From: Oegoconia quadripuncta
Taxonomy: Eukaryota > Arthropoda > Insecta > Lepidoptera > Autostichidae
DNA length: 64,000 bases
Assembly: GCA_949316235.1 (NCBI GenBank)
Contig: OX438744.1
Coordinates: forward strand, 31,120,778-31,184,777
Direction of reading: 5' to 3'
How positions within the stretch are numbered: position 1 is the stretch's first letter; every line of letters begins with the position of its first letter. Both the position numbers and the translations under genes were made by a program. Shown here in pieces: positions 54,891 through 64,000 of the stretch. The notes below the pieces were generated by a model that was given only the letters and a program-made list of their open reading frames with translations, was not told where the DNA came from and ran no database searches.

Positions 54891-55459
54891 ATGTAATTCT
54901 CCAGATACTTGAAAATATTGCGTATGCAGGCAAAATGGCATAAAAGCTAGAGATCCGTGTCTTTGCAAGGAAAAATGACTAGTAATTCAAATGCGAACTA
55001 ACTCTTGTTTCAGGAACACTTGTTGTTTTCTTTTTCGCACTTTCCTTGGGGAGTCGGGTAATAAACATTGATTTGTATGCTATATGGATATGGTCACGTG
55101 AACAATTTTCTTTCGTCGTTCTCTTAGTACTTTCACAAGTAAGTCACAAAAGTCGAGAAGTTAAGAAAGTCATTAATTGGTAAGTAATTGTAAATAATAA
55201 TTTCTATTATGTTTGTTATTACTACTCCTATTTTTATGACTTTTCTGTGATAATTGGTGCGGTCTATCACCGCACTTCTCGGAATTTTGAAGCAATGCTA
55301 GTTTGTGAGCGAAATAGACGTGTGGCTGAGGTCACATTCCCAAATAATGGGTACCAAACGCATCAATGAGTGTGTGCCATTTTGATTGTTTCATTGACCC
55401 CGTCCATACGCAGTTATAACCGATTAGATTTTTTACCGTAAGGAAAAAAATAGGGCATA

Positions 55460-55657
55460 TTAAGTAAGTGAAATAGAAGTTATTGGCATTGGTAGTTGAT
55501 ATGCGACTGGTGTGATTCTTAAGGTTGCTATCATGCGAAATTTATTTGGAACTCGTATTTTCTCCAAGTTTTCTTTATTTGACGACCGTTTGGTGTAGTG
55601 GTTAGAAACTCTGCTGCTATACCAAACGGTCGCGGGTTCGAATCCCGCTAGGGACAT
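55460..55657. other. minus frame overlapping SINE B (not a gene)
   Basis: The 65-codon minus frame begins MSLAGFEPATVWYSSRVSN, which is simply the complement of the SINE B head. Such frames are common false gene calls. Confidence 0.8.
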
Positions 55658-55840
55658 ATGTTTGTATGATGAATACGGACATGTGTACCCGAGTTATGGA
55701 TGTTTTTCATTTATGTGTATATATATTTATTTACAAAAAAATGTATTTGTGTAGTGTATCAACTATCTGGTATCCGCAACACAAGTCTAGTTGCTTAGTG
55801 TGGAACTAGATGGCGCTGTATGTATATGTCTAAGGATATT
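55581..55840 (+). repeat. SINE family B, full-length, plus strand
   Basis: GACGACCGTTTGGTGTAGTG head, box B near 55634, and AGATGGCGCTGTATG at the 3' end, followed by an ATT microsatellite. Confidence 0.92.
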
Positions 55841-55870
55841 ATTATTATTATTATTATATTATTATTTATT
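55835..55870. repeat. (ATT)n microsatellite
   Basis: ATTATTATTATTATTATTAT follows the SINE B 3' end, as expected for a SINE tail repeat. Confidence 0.85.
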
Positions 55871-56210
55871 TAATGATGTAATTGTAGAATTGGCTACTCC
55901 ATACTGTGAATGTCTTATCTATTATTTTATAAGTAGGTATTTACAACCAAGAAATTCCCAAAAATTTGCACATGTCATGTGTTCACGAAAAGCTTCTATC
56001 TTTTGAATCAACAATTACTTACCAATTAATGACTTTCTTAACTTCTCGACTTTTGGAGAACTATTAGGTACTACTTTTCTCTATCCTCATTTATATTATT
56101 CAGTTGATTTTTCATGGGCGTACTATTAGTTACATAATATTTATACAATGATAATATCATACATATTCTGGATTTTGATTGATTGAAGATAATATTTTTT
56201 TTCTTTGCAC

Positions 56211-56456
56211 ATACACACAGCGCCATCTAGTTGCACACTAAGCAACTAGGCTTGTATTATGGATACCAGATGGTTGATAAACTACACAAATACATTTTTT
56301 TTTGTAAATAGATACATAAATAAATGAAAAACATCCATAACTCGGGAACACATGTCTGTATTCATCATACAAACATACGCCCCTAGCGGGATTCGAACCC
56401 ACGACCTTTTGCTATAGCAGTCAGAATTTTTAACCACTACACCAGACAGGTCGTCT
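56211..56456 (-). repeat. SINE family B, full-length
   Basis: Box B near 56395 and head at the right end. All diagnostic tracts are present. Confidence 0.92.
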
Positions 56457-56726
56457 TTTTATTATAAATTAAACATTTATTAAAAATTAGAAAATTAAAA
56501 CTTCAATAACATGACATTCGTTGAGCGGTTATGGTATAGGTATAGCTGTCAGGTAGGTAAGTAATGATTAATTTCCACTGAGTGAGCTACACGCTCGCGT
56601 GTCATATCTTCACCTTACACAAAGGATTCTCATCTAGCAGCTATGCAAGAATCCGCGACATCTTCTGGTCAAGAGGAGGAAATCTAGCCAGTAATCCACA
56701 TTCTAATCAAACCTCTTTTGTTTCAG

Positions 56727-56857
56727 ATTAATGTGCCACGTCGAGTGAAAGAGACCAACGATCCCGACTCTCCCTCTAAAACGCCTTATATGGAGCGAGA
56801 CGGGCATACGACGCGAGCTTCGTCGCGTATTAAAACATACGAAACCCTCGAATGTAG
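56727..56857 (+). other. candidate host coding exon
   Basis: Upstream is CCTCTTTTGTTTCAG, a good 3' splice site, with a branch-point-like TTCTAATC about 22 bases before it. The 131-base segment is open in one frame only (43 codons, containing PRRVKETNDPDSPSKTPYME) and is followed by TGTAG|GTAATA as a possible donor, just before an in-frame TAA. It is less AT-rich than the surroundings and shows no similarity to the repeats here. I cannot name the protein. A chance match is possible. Confidence 0.3.
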
Positions 56858-57060
56858 GTAATATCACGGGAGCTAAATAGCTTTTAAATGAACCAATAAA
56901 AAAAAATGAAAACTAAATAGCCAAATTGAAAATTTTAAAATTCGAACGCCTAAGGAGACTTTAGTAGATCGCCTAACTTCCTTGGACCTTTTGGGTGCTT
57001 TATAGTACGGACTTGCCTTAATTTTTTTTTTAAATCATGTGTCTGGTTGTATAATAGTTG

Positions 57061-57236
57061 AGGCGCGCGGCTGTGCTCGTATAGTTTAAAGGTTAAAGGT
57101 AATAAGGCGGTGGGGACGGTTCGGTGTGTGGTCGAAGTGAGGGCTTGTGTGATGCGGCGGCGGCCGCGGCGACGCGACTATCGGCTACAACAGAAGCTGC
57201 CTCGCTCGGGGGTCTGACGAAACCGTTAAGGTAAGA
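57061..57236 (+). promoter_or_regulatory. CpG-rich block ending in a strong splice donor
   Basis: 57061-57230 is GC/CpG-rich (GATGCGGCGGCGGCCGCGGC) in AT-rich DNA and ends TTAAG|GTAAGA, an almost ideal donor. This looks like a promoter with a mostly non-coding first exon of a plus-strand gene whose next exon lies beyond or within the downstream repeats. There is no TATA box I trust and no cDNA evidence. Confidence 0.4.
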
Positions 57237-57252
57237 ACACACTCATTATGAC

Positions 57253-57416
57253 TTTTTTTTTTATGCACAACGAGTTCGTACTTGACTTCAATCACACCTG
57301 ATGTTAAGTGAAGATGAGGTCGAAGGTGAAAGCGTACTAACCCGGAAACCCCAACACATTTGGGGGACTGGCTATTTTATCTCTCACAACCGGAACACAA
57401 CATTGCTATTAACATA
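57253..57416 (-). repeat. SINE family A, 3' half
   Basis: T run at the left, body to GCTATTAACAT. It is followed by part of a MITE F-like end (CATATGAAATTGGCGTTTTG). Confidence 0.9.
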
Positions 57417-57582
57417 TACAGAAAACGCCCGAAAAAACAAATATTTATATAAGGTCCTAACATATGAAATTGGCGTTTTGTCGTACTGGCCACTTTGATC
57501 TCAAATATCTCCTCTTTGGTTAGGAATTCCAATTTCAAATTTATACAGCTATCTACTCGTGCATTTGTTTTTCGAAAACCGT

Positions 57583-57762
57583 AATCCATACGAGTACGAG
57601 TTCCGCCGTGGCACCAGTGCTGCAGAAACGGCTCGAAGGATTAATGATGTGTATGGCGGTGGTGTCGCAAAAGAAAAGACAGTGTGTTTTTGGTTCCAAC
57701 GTTTTCGTTCTGGAAATTTCGACCTGCAACCCTGCAACAAGCCCCGTGGTTATTATAATATA
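57583..57762 (+). pseudogene. mariner transposase N-terminal fragment
   Basis: The plus strand reads YEYEFRRGTSAAETARRIND, then VYGGGVAKEKTVCFWFQRFR, SGNFDLQ. This is the first helix-turn-helix of a mariner transposase, of a different subfamily from that at 23-1096. After FDLQ the frame is broken by an AT-rich insert, then NKPRGRPESKVDNEEL appears at 57835-57890. No catalytic domain remains. Confidence 0.85.
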
Positions 57763-58019
57763 TAGTTATTATATTTAGGTCCTTCTTTTTATTTCTTTTT
57801 ATATTAATTTAAATTTTATATTAATTTATATTTGCAAAACAAGCCCCGTGGGCGGCCGGAGTCCAAGGTTGATAATGAAGAATTAATATAAAAAGAAATA
57901 AAAAGAAGGACCTAAATATAATGACTATATATTATAATAACCACGGGGCTTGTTTTGCAGGTCGAAATTTCCAGAACGAAAACGTTGAAACCAAAAACAC
58001 ACTGTCTTTTCTTTTGCGA
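57665..58019. repeat. snap-back inverted repeat built from mariner sequence
   Basis: Arms 57665-57809 and 57881-58019 are reverse complements with a few mismatches; the left arm has a small duplication (CCTGCAACCCTGCAACAAG). The 71-base loop contains the continuation of the mariner frame. A transcript would form a ~140-bp hairpin. Confidence 0.93.
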
Positions 58020-58026
58020 TATTTAC

Positions 58027-58195
58027 TAAAATATCTTTAAAACAGCTTAACCTATTTCCATCAAACATGGCTAAGAATCTTTTCTACAAAAAACCGCACT
58101 CAAATGGGACCACGCATTACTGAGATACATGATAAATAGTGAATACGGGCAAGCACATAACACCCGTCGTTTTTCGTCGGAGGGTTAAAAAGGGA
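58027..58195 (-). repeat. interspersed repeat R, minus orientation
   Basis: TCCATCAAACATGGCTAAGA, then CCACGCATTACTGAGATACA, ending CGTCGTTTTTCGTCGGAGGG. Confidence 0.8.
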
Positions 58196-58361
58196 GGTAA
58201 ACTACTTCTTTCTGCCGCAAGATGTCGCACGAGGGAGTCTACCGGCCATACATTTTGAGGTTAGAATGTTGTTTCCTGCTAGGTATGTACCCACCATGAA
58301 CGTAAATTTTTTTCTCTAAAACGTATATTGAAAATGGTTTACTATGCTCCTCTTAGATTTC

Positions 58362-58790
58362 CCAGATAAACTTACAAGTCATATTTAAGTCGCCTCCGCA
58401 AAGTCAGGACTTCATTCAAATGTCATTATGGATAGGTACGCTTTTTCAATAAGGTTCCTGTTAATATACAACATTTTCCTTTCAATAAATTTTGTTTAAA
58501 TTCTTATAGTATATATTATAGTATATAGTATATTTATAGTATATTATAAAATATCAGACTATTTAGATGATAATCATCCCTGGATATAACCAGCTCGTTC
58601 GCATGTCAGGCTATTTCACAATTAATAATGAAATATCGATACCTTTTTGTAATATAAAAACCTGTTTTTAAAAGAGCAACGAGTTCTTCTCAGGGGAAAG
58701 TTGCATTTTGAACAATCAGTAGCTTAAAAAATGTGAAATTGACTATTTTAAGTGTACAAAATGAAGCATTGTTGACTTTGATTTCTAACC
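58362..58790 (+). repeat. LINE 3' end, family alpha
   Basis: CTTTTTCAATAAGGTTCCTG begins the degenerate RT C-terminus. An expanded TATAGTATA tract at 58505-58550 interrupts it. The 3' UTR continues to AAAATGAAGCATTG. Confidence 0.82.
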
Positions 58791-59260
58791 TAAATATGAT
58801 TAGTTGTGTTTTATTTCATAATTTTGCGTTTTAAACGAAAACCCTCGTACATTGATATCTGTCAGCAGAGGAAACGTGAAGTCGTTTGATCTATTGGATG
58901 AAAAACAGATTCTAATATTGTTCTACTTTAAATTCATTCAGCCTTCCCTTTGAAAAGGAGTTTCGAGCAATGACACGGACTGGAAATGATCACGTAATGA
59001 TATACGTGTTATTTTTTAATATCTACAACAACAAAGTAGCTTTTTAAATTAGATTCTTTTATAATAAACTTTCGATCGTTTGATTGGAATCTCACTAGGT
59101 GAAAATTACCATCAAGGCTGGGTTATAGCGCTATACAAAAGACATAATTTTATGTCAGAGGCAGATTTTTCAACCTTTATCAAGCACTTTCATTATACAG
59201 CAGTTGCATAATTTCTATATAGTCTGTATAATTTGTAGCCCAAATTACACTTATAAAGCT
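58791..59260. other. unassigned AT-rich interval
   Basis: No gene or shared repeat was recognised. Confidence 0.35.
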
Positions 59261-59445
59261 AGGTTCGAATCCCGCGACGGGTAAATGTTTGTATGATGAA
59301 TATGAACATTTATTCCTGAGTCATGGATGTTTATATAAATATTTATGTATATTTATCCGTTATCTAGTTATCCATAGCACGCAAGCTTTGCTTAGTTTGG
59401 GACTAGATGATTGGTGTAAGTGTCCGAAATATTTATTTATTATTA
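59261..59445 (+). repeat. SINE family C, 5'-truncated
   Basis: It starts at box B (AGGTTCGAATCCCGCGACGG) and continues to GGACTAGATGATTGGTGTAA. Confidence 0.9.
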
Positions 59446-59504
59446 TTATTTATTTATCTAAGCGCTTACACAGAATTCATACAGCCTTTTTATACAGACT
59501 TAGG

Positions 59505-59642
59505 ATGGAGCAAATTCCGTTGTTCATCTATATTACAGCTTTATTGTGTTACTTGGGAGGTGACGATGTTAGCAATAGAGCACACGATTCCAGTAAAGTA
59601 TTCACCCTTGACTTGAAGTTGCTTAGAGTCGAGGAGCTCTGA
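59505..59642 (+). CDS. unidentified 45-codon frame with signal-like start
   Basis: ATG at 59505 opens MEQIPLFIYITALLCYLGGD, hydrophobic over residues 4-17, then a short polar remainder. It is preceded by TTTTTATACAG and lies just after a SINE C. No family was recognised, and it may be chance. Confidence 0.15.
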   Translation: MEQIPLFIYITALLCYLGGDDVSNRAHDSSKVFTLDLKLLRVEEL

Positions 59643-59804
59643 CGCTCCGGTAGGAATGACGAAGCGAAATTAGTGACCATTCAAGACTTGTATTTTGTTC
59701 AATTCTAAACTAAACTTCATGATTTTATTACGACAATAAGCCATATTTGTGCAATATATACCCGGCCCCGTAAATTGATATGTACTCTAATAATGTAAGG
59801 TGGT

Positions 59805-59960
59805 AGTTAGGTCGAGGACGGAGGGTTCCGTAATAAATAAGATTCGTTGTCTATTGTGATGTTGCACGAACAAGGCCGTTTAATTCTTTACAAGCGTATA
59901 TATAATATTGGTATGTTGCAGTAAACCATTGCGCTACGGTTAAACGCTGAAATAAGGCAA
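59805..59960 (-). repeat. interspersed repeat K, second copy
   Basis: Inverted relative to 39100-39270. TTGCACGAACAAGGCCGTTT is the shared core. Confidence 0.7.
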
Positions 59961-60148
59961 GGTTACACTACACTACACTACATTACACACTAGTGACTAC
60001 AACTCCCCCGAAAAGTCCGTCTCAGTACCAACGCAATCTAACTATGTATAAGAATACAGTACCTATACAGCAATGAAGCAATCGCTTTTAGGGACATAGT
60101 CTTATAGAAACTCCCATACAAAATTACATAAATCAACTGCAAATATAG

Positions 60149-60380
60149 CGACGATTGGTGTAGTGGATAGTGACCCTATCAGCGAAACCAACGGTTGCCG
60201 GTTCGAATCCCGCGAGGGGTAAATGTTGGTGTGATGAATACGAACATTTATTCCCGAGTCTTGGATGTTTATATAAATATTTACGTATGTTTATCCGTTA
60301 TCTAGTATCCATAGCACAAGCTTTGCTTAGTTCGGGACTAGATGATTGGTGTAAGTGTCCGAAATATTTATTTATTATAA
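60149..60380 (+). repeat. SINE family C, full-length
   Basis: CGACGATTGGTGTAGTGG head, box B GGTTCGAATCC, and the same 3' end as 54.1 kb followed by TTTATTATAAATG. Confidence 0.92.
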
Positions 60381-60874
60381 ATGTCTGACTACAGAACACT
60401 ACCTATATCGCGTGGTTTGAGACTTGGCCCGTTTTTTTTATACTTCGCAACCTGAAATTGGAACTGCGCTCACATTGATGAGGTAGTGGGTGAGACCTCA
60501 GCGACAGTAGTCTCTAAATCACAAGAAAATGTCGTACACTATCCGTCTTAGTCACTCTTGAGCGATCATTACAAGTTAAGAGTGCACTACATATAGATAC
60601 GCGAGTCTCGCTACGCCGGATGTAGGTCACAACTCGGCCGTCATCAATCGTAGGGTGTCAATTCTTAAATAATTTCTCACCAATCTTTGGTGGTCCCGAT
60701 AAATTACCGTTTGGTTTTTGTTGTGAAGCTGAAGAGGACTTTTTTGGTATATTGAGTTCTTTTTTTAACACGCTTTTTATTATTATATTAGTTTCACTTA
60801 TAACTGACTAACAAATCTTGGAAGACAATTTTAACCTACTTCTAATTGTCGTATCGAAATGAAACGAATGTATG

Positions 60875-61175
60875 AGGTCCTTACCTATGAAATTGGCGTT
60901 TTGTATGAAGAATTTCATTAAGACTGCTTTCTCCATACAAATATTTTTGTTTTTTTTTTTGGGAACGGCAAATCCAAATTTAGCTAAACTTTGTGTGTAT
61001 TATCGGATAACATTAAGTTAAGTATGGGCAGCGTTTATTTTTAAAAGTAACCGCTTAATAAAGGTTTCAGCGAATCTAAGAAATGATTGAAAAGAGCTCT
61101 GTTATTTATTTTTTTTATTATGTGATTTAGCCCAGAAATTAAAAAATATTTCATGTGTAACCTTGAAATAAATGT
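60875..61175 (-). mobile_element. MITE family F, partial, inverted
   Basis: AGGTCCTTACCTATGAAATT marks the terminus. The copy breaks at TTTCATGTGTAACCTTGAAA, missing the other end. Confidence 0.82.
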
Positions 61176-61194
61176 AGTTCCGATGACAATACTG

Positions 61195-61380
61195 TAATTT
61201 GGTGTCTTGAAGCTGATCTGTGATGGAGCCAGGAGGTGGATGGTGGAATTCTTCAGTGGCTACTAGTATACCCCTCGAGTTTGGGCTCATATGATTCGTT
61301 TTAACAAGTGCAATATTGCACTTGTTGTCGAGAGTCTGATGATGGAGTCAGGAGATGGATGATGGAACTCTAGCAAATTT
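61195..61380. repeat. imperfect direct repeat related to repeat M
   Basis: GTGATGGAGCCAGGAGGTGG at 61210 and TGATGGAGTCAGGAGATGG at 61332 are similar ~25-bp blocks. Between them, TAACAAGTGCAATATTGCAC and TTGTTG give a small hairpin. Confidence 0.55.
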
Positions 61381-61404
61381 TTAGTTTTTTAAAACTACAT
61401 CGTC

Positions 61405-61690
61405 GGTCTTCTTCTGACTCTGTACCCCTCCACATTCCTACTTTAGGACTCGTCTCATTACGTGTCTTTCATCCATTCTCATAATCTCCTCAACTTTGCT
61501 GTTATTGGTGCCACTTTCAGACTTCCTCTGATATACTCATTCCTCATCTTATCCATTCTAGTCACACCACACATCTATCTTAGCATTCTCATCTCTGCCA
61601 CATGCATTCTACTTTCATCCGTTACTTTCATTGCCCAACATTCAGATCCATACATGGTCACAGGTCTTATGTATATTAAGACAAAATAAA
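61405..61690 (-). pseudogene. RTE-like retrotransposon ORF2 C-terminal region
   Basis: The minus strand reads MHVAEMRMLRWMCGVTRMDK and then MRNEYIRGSLKVAPITAKLR before a frameshift. M..AEMRMLRWM.G.TR.D..RN..IR...V.PI is a hallmark stretch of RTE/Proto-type LINEs, upstream of the HVMRR tail seen at 28.1 kb. It is broken by stops at its end. Confidence 0.88.
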
Positions 61691-61792
61691 TGCTATTGAT
61701 TTTTATACGGACTACGCCCACAGTTGTTAATTGGAAAAAATTGTTGTCTCGACGAAACGCTCATAGGTGAAAAGTTTATTCGATCTATGTAA

Positions 61793-62124
61793 TTTTTTTT
61801 TTATGCACGACGGGTTCGTACTTGACCTCAATCACACCTGATGTTAAGTGAAGATGAGGTCGAAGGTGGAAGCGTACTGACCAGGACACCCCAACACATT
61901 TGGGGGACTGGCTATCTTATCTCTGACAACCGGAACACAACAATGCTATTAACATTGCTGCTTGGCGGCAGATTTAGATAAGATGGTGGTAGCTAGCCAG
62001 GGGGCATTTAAAATGCCCTACCACCAACCAAACCAAGTACTTAAACATGTACCCCGCTGGGGATCGAACCCGCGACCTCCGAGTCGTAAACCCAATGTTG
62101 TTTACATTGAGCCACGGAGGCGGT
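61793..62124 (-). repeat. SINE family A, full-length
   Basis: Tail at the left. Box B near 62060 and box A near 62105. Confidence 0.96.
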
Positions 62125-62635
62125 TTGAAATCAATCTTTCATTGATCGGGAAAGTGACTTTCGATATCTGGTAATAAATTCCTACTTGATATGACCGCAC
62201 AACTGAATAAGTGAATATGTTAGACGCTCTTATGACAACAATGACGAGACTTGGCCATATTTTTACAAGAATTATTTTTGATCGATATTCGCTACGTTTG
62301 CGATTAGCAATGCTGGCGCGATCAGCCCATGGATGGTGACCTCTACAGGCATATTAATGCGAGAGTTTATATGATTCGGAGAATAAGTACGTCAAAAATT
62401 CCGTCTCGGTTGTTTTTCATTGAAGGCAGTCGACCGGCTATCTAAGTATCTATAACAATCGGAATTTACCAATTAATTTAAATTAGTTTATGTAATGTTT
62501 TATTTTATATATTAGACTTTTTATTTGGTCTTTGTCACAAAACGTCTGAGCAAGAAATAAGCACTATTATATTCCATGCTATTTATTTGAATTAGGAATG
62601 TATAGGTACTTTAGTTATAATATGAAAATTAATAA

Positions 62636-62884
62636 TTTTTTTATGCACAACGGGTTGGTACTTGACCTCAATCACACCTGATCTCTGACAACCGGAACAC
62701 AACAATGCTATTAACATTGCTGCTTGGCGCAGATTTAGATAAGATGGTGGTAGCTAGCCCGGCGGACATTTAATATGCCCTACCACCCCAAACCGAGTAC
62801 TAAACATGTACCCCGCTGGGGATCCAACCCGCGAGCTCCGATTCGTAAACCGTATGTTGTTTACATTGAGACGCGGAGGCGGTT
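62636..62884 (-). repeat. SINE family A with internal deletion
   Basis: About 80 bases are missing between CAATCACACCTGA and TCTCTGACAACC. Box B carries a change (GGATCCAACC on the plus strand). Confidence 0.93.
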
Positions 62885-63578
62885 ATGTAGGTACCTAAGA
62901 TATATTATTCTGGCTGTTTGTGATAAGCGCGCTTCCGCAACTTTACCTACTTCTCACACATTATTGTGTTTTGATGGAAGACAAGGGGATTCACAACTAA
63001 TCACGGTGTTAATAAAAACTGCTGTATTTTATCCTTCCTTACTTTGCATAGTAAATCTTTAAGGTAACGTCCTCATCTCATTTCTCAAAGTCTCCTTTCA
63101 ATCAGACACTAAAGCAACAATGAACTGCTCACCGGAGTCGCTAGGTGTCGCTAGTAGCTTCAGGCGTGGAAGCTCCATTTAATTAAGTAAACGCGGAAAA
63201 TAATTTCCAAGGAAAATATATTATGCTGGATAAATTTGCAGGATAGGTATAGCGTTGTCTTTCAGCTTTTAAGTTTGTTGATTCTTTTCTGAGTTTAAGT
63301 TATTGTATTTGCATGGAAATTTCAAACATAGGGATTACAAATGATATTTCAGGTCATGTAACCTGTGATGACTTGTGACACTGAAAGGTGCTCTCTCGCT
63401 AAGGGCCTAGAAAGATCAAGGTCACACAACGAGCTATGGCGACGTGTGCTTATAGGTATGTGGGCGACGACAATGCTCGGTGTTCGACTACGACTTCCAT
63501 GTTTCCCAAATTAAGGCTTTTGGACCCAAATTTAGGGCGGCAATATACCAATTCGGCTCAATCCGTCTAAATCGAGAA
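62885..63578. other. unassigned interval
   Basis: No gene or shared repeat was recognised. Confidence 0.35.
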
Positions 63579-63790
63579 AATATTGGATATTTACCTATGA
63601 AATTGGAGTTTTTTTTCTTCGTTAATCATATGTACCAATTCCTGCGTTTTTCAAAGCTATATCCAAATTTGTTTTTTATTTGGAAAATGGAATATTATTT
63701 TAAGGTTTCACATGAAATATTTTTTTATTTCTCGGCTAAATCACATAATAAAAAAAATTGAACAGAGCTCTTTTCATGTGCTTCCGATAA
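63579..63790 (+). mobile_element. MITE family F, 3'-truncated
   Basis: The left end AATATTGGATATTTACC is intact. The copy stops at CATGTGCTTCCGATAATC, where a LINE tail (ATCAATCAATCAA) begins. Confidence 0.82.
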
Positions 63791-63960
63791 TCAATCAATC
63801 AATCAAATCAAATACTCTTTATTGCACAATTAACAAAAGCTACATGAAGAATACAGCGTACATCATTAATCGCAAAAAAAGGCGGCCTTATGGCTAACAG
63901 CGATCTCTTCCACGCAAACCTTAGGGTAAAGATACAAGCTACCAGTAGGTGAGGTTTGCA
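63791..63960 (-). repeat. LINE 3' end, family beta
   Basis: The ATCAATCAATCAAATCAAAT tail followed by ACTCTTTATTGCAC, then AAGGCGGCCTTATGGCTAAC. It was apparently inserted into, or recombined with, MITE F. Confidence 0.75.
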
Positions 63961-64000
63961 CTAATAGTAGCAATACGGGTGTATTTTATAGTTGGTAAAA

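Larger units (their letters stand above)
55148..56054. repeat. 907-bp segment bounded by perfect 44-bp inverted repeats
   Basis: 55148-55191 and 56011-56054 are exact reverse complements (AAAAGTCGAGAAGTTAAGAA...). Between them lie a repeat G relative (55320-55420) and a complete SINE B. No transposase frame is present. Confidence 0.85.

Noticed and set aside
55460..55657. Possible tRNA genes at each GGTTCGAATCC or GGTTCGATCCC
   Set aside because: All examined heads continue into SINE bodies and none has paired acceptor stems, so they are tRNA-derived SINE promoters rather than tRNA genes.

Overview
This window looks like intergenic or intronic DNA from a large, AT-rich, transposon-dense insect genome, most likely a moth or butterfly. 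The evidence is the repeat spectrum: several tRNA-headed SINE families in many copies, non-LTR retrotransposon 3' ends finishing in (TTGAT)n, a mariner with an open transposase, a Helitron-like insertion and several TIR elements. The taxonomic call is inference from familiar repeat types. I found no bacterial operon, no rRNA, no functional tRNA and no complete host protein-coding gene.

Layout. 1-1260 holds a mariner with a complete transposase frame on the minus strand. 1.6-16 kb is SINEs, LINE fragments, a SINE with a nested MITE, and small perfect hairpins. 15.9-18.1 kb is a LINE 3' end split by a ~1.7 kb Helitron-like insertion that opens with a 320+320 bp near-perfect palindrome. 18-26 kb is rich in SINE family A in both orientations. 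26.57-26.84 kb is a 21-bp minisatellite. 27.9-31.4 kb has LINE relics, a SINE D and a MITE with ~50-bp TIRs. 32.2-33.2 kb and 40.6-41.4 kb are two internally deleted TA-target DNA transposons with 268-bp TIRs that keep only the transposase C-terminus. 33.5-36.5 kb is a non-LTR retrotransposon (ORF1 plus 5' ORF2) cut off inside its reverse transcriptase. 37.9-38.1 kb is a long (CACACG)n array. 46.5-47.0 kb is a 41-bp minisatellite grown from a transposon end. 54-63.9 kb is again SINE-rich, with a mariner-derived snap-back hairpin at 57.6-58.0 kb.

The only host-gene hints are a 131-bp candidate exon at 56727-56857 (branch-point-like motif, acceptor, one open frame, donor) and a CpG-rich block ending in an AAG|GTAAGA donor at 57230, both on the plus strand. 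Most other open frames are fragments of repeats or chance frames.

The elements do not form a pathway. They are a record of nested insertions, and several can be read against each other: an empty-site paralogue defines one transposon's TA target, the broken LINE defines the Helitron-like ends, and a disrupted SINE defines a MITE. No clearly new biological system was found. The most unusual structures are the 16.2-16.9 kb palindrome and the mariner hairpin.
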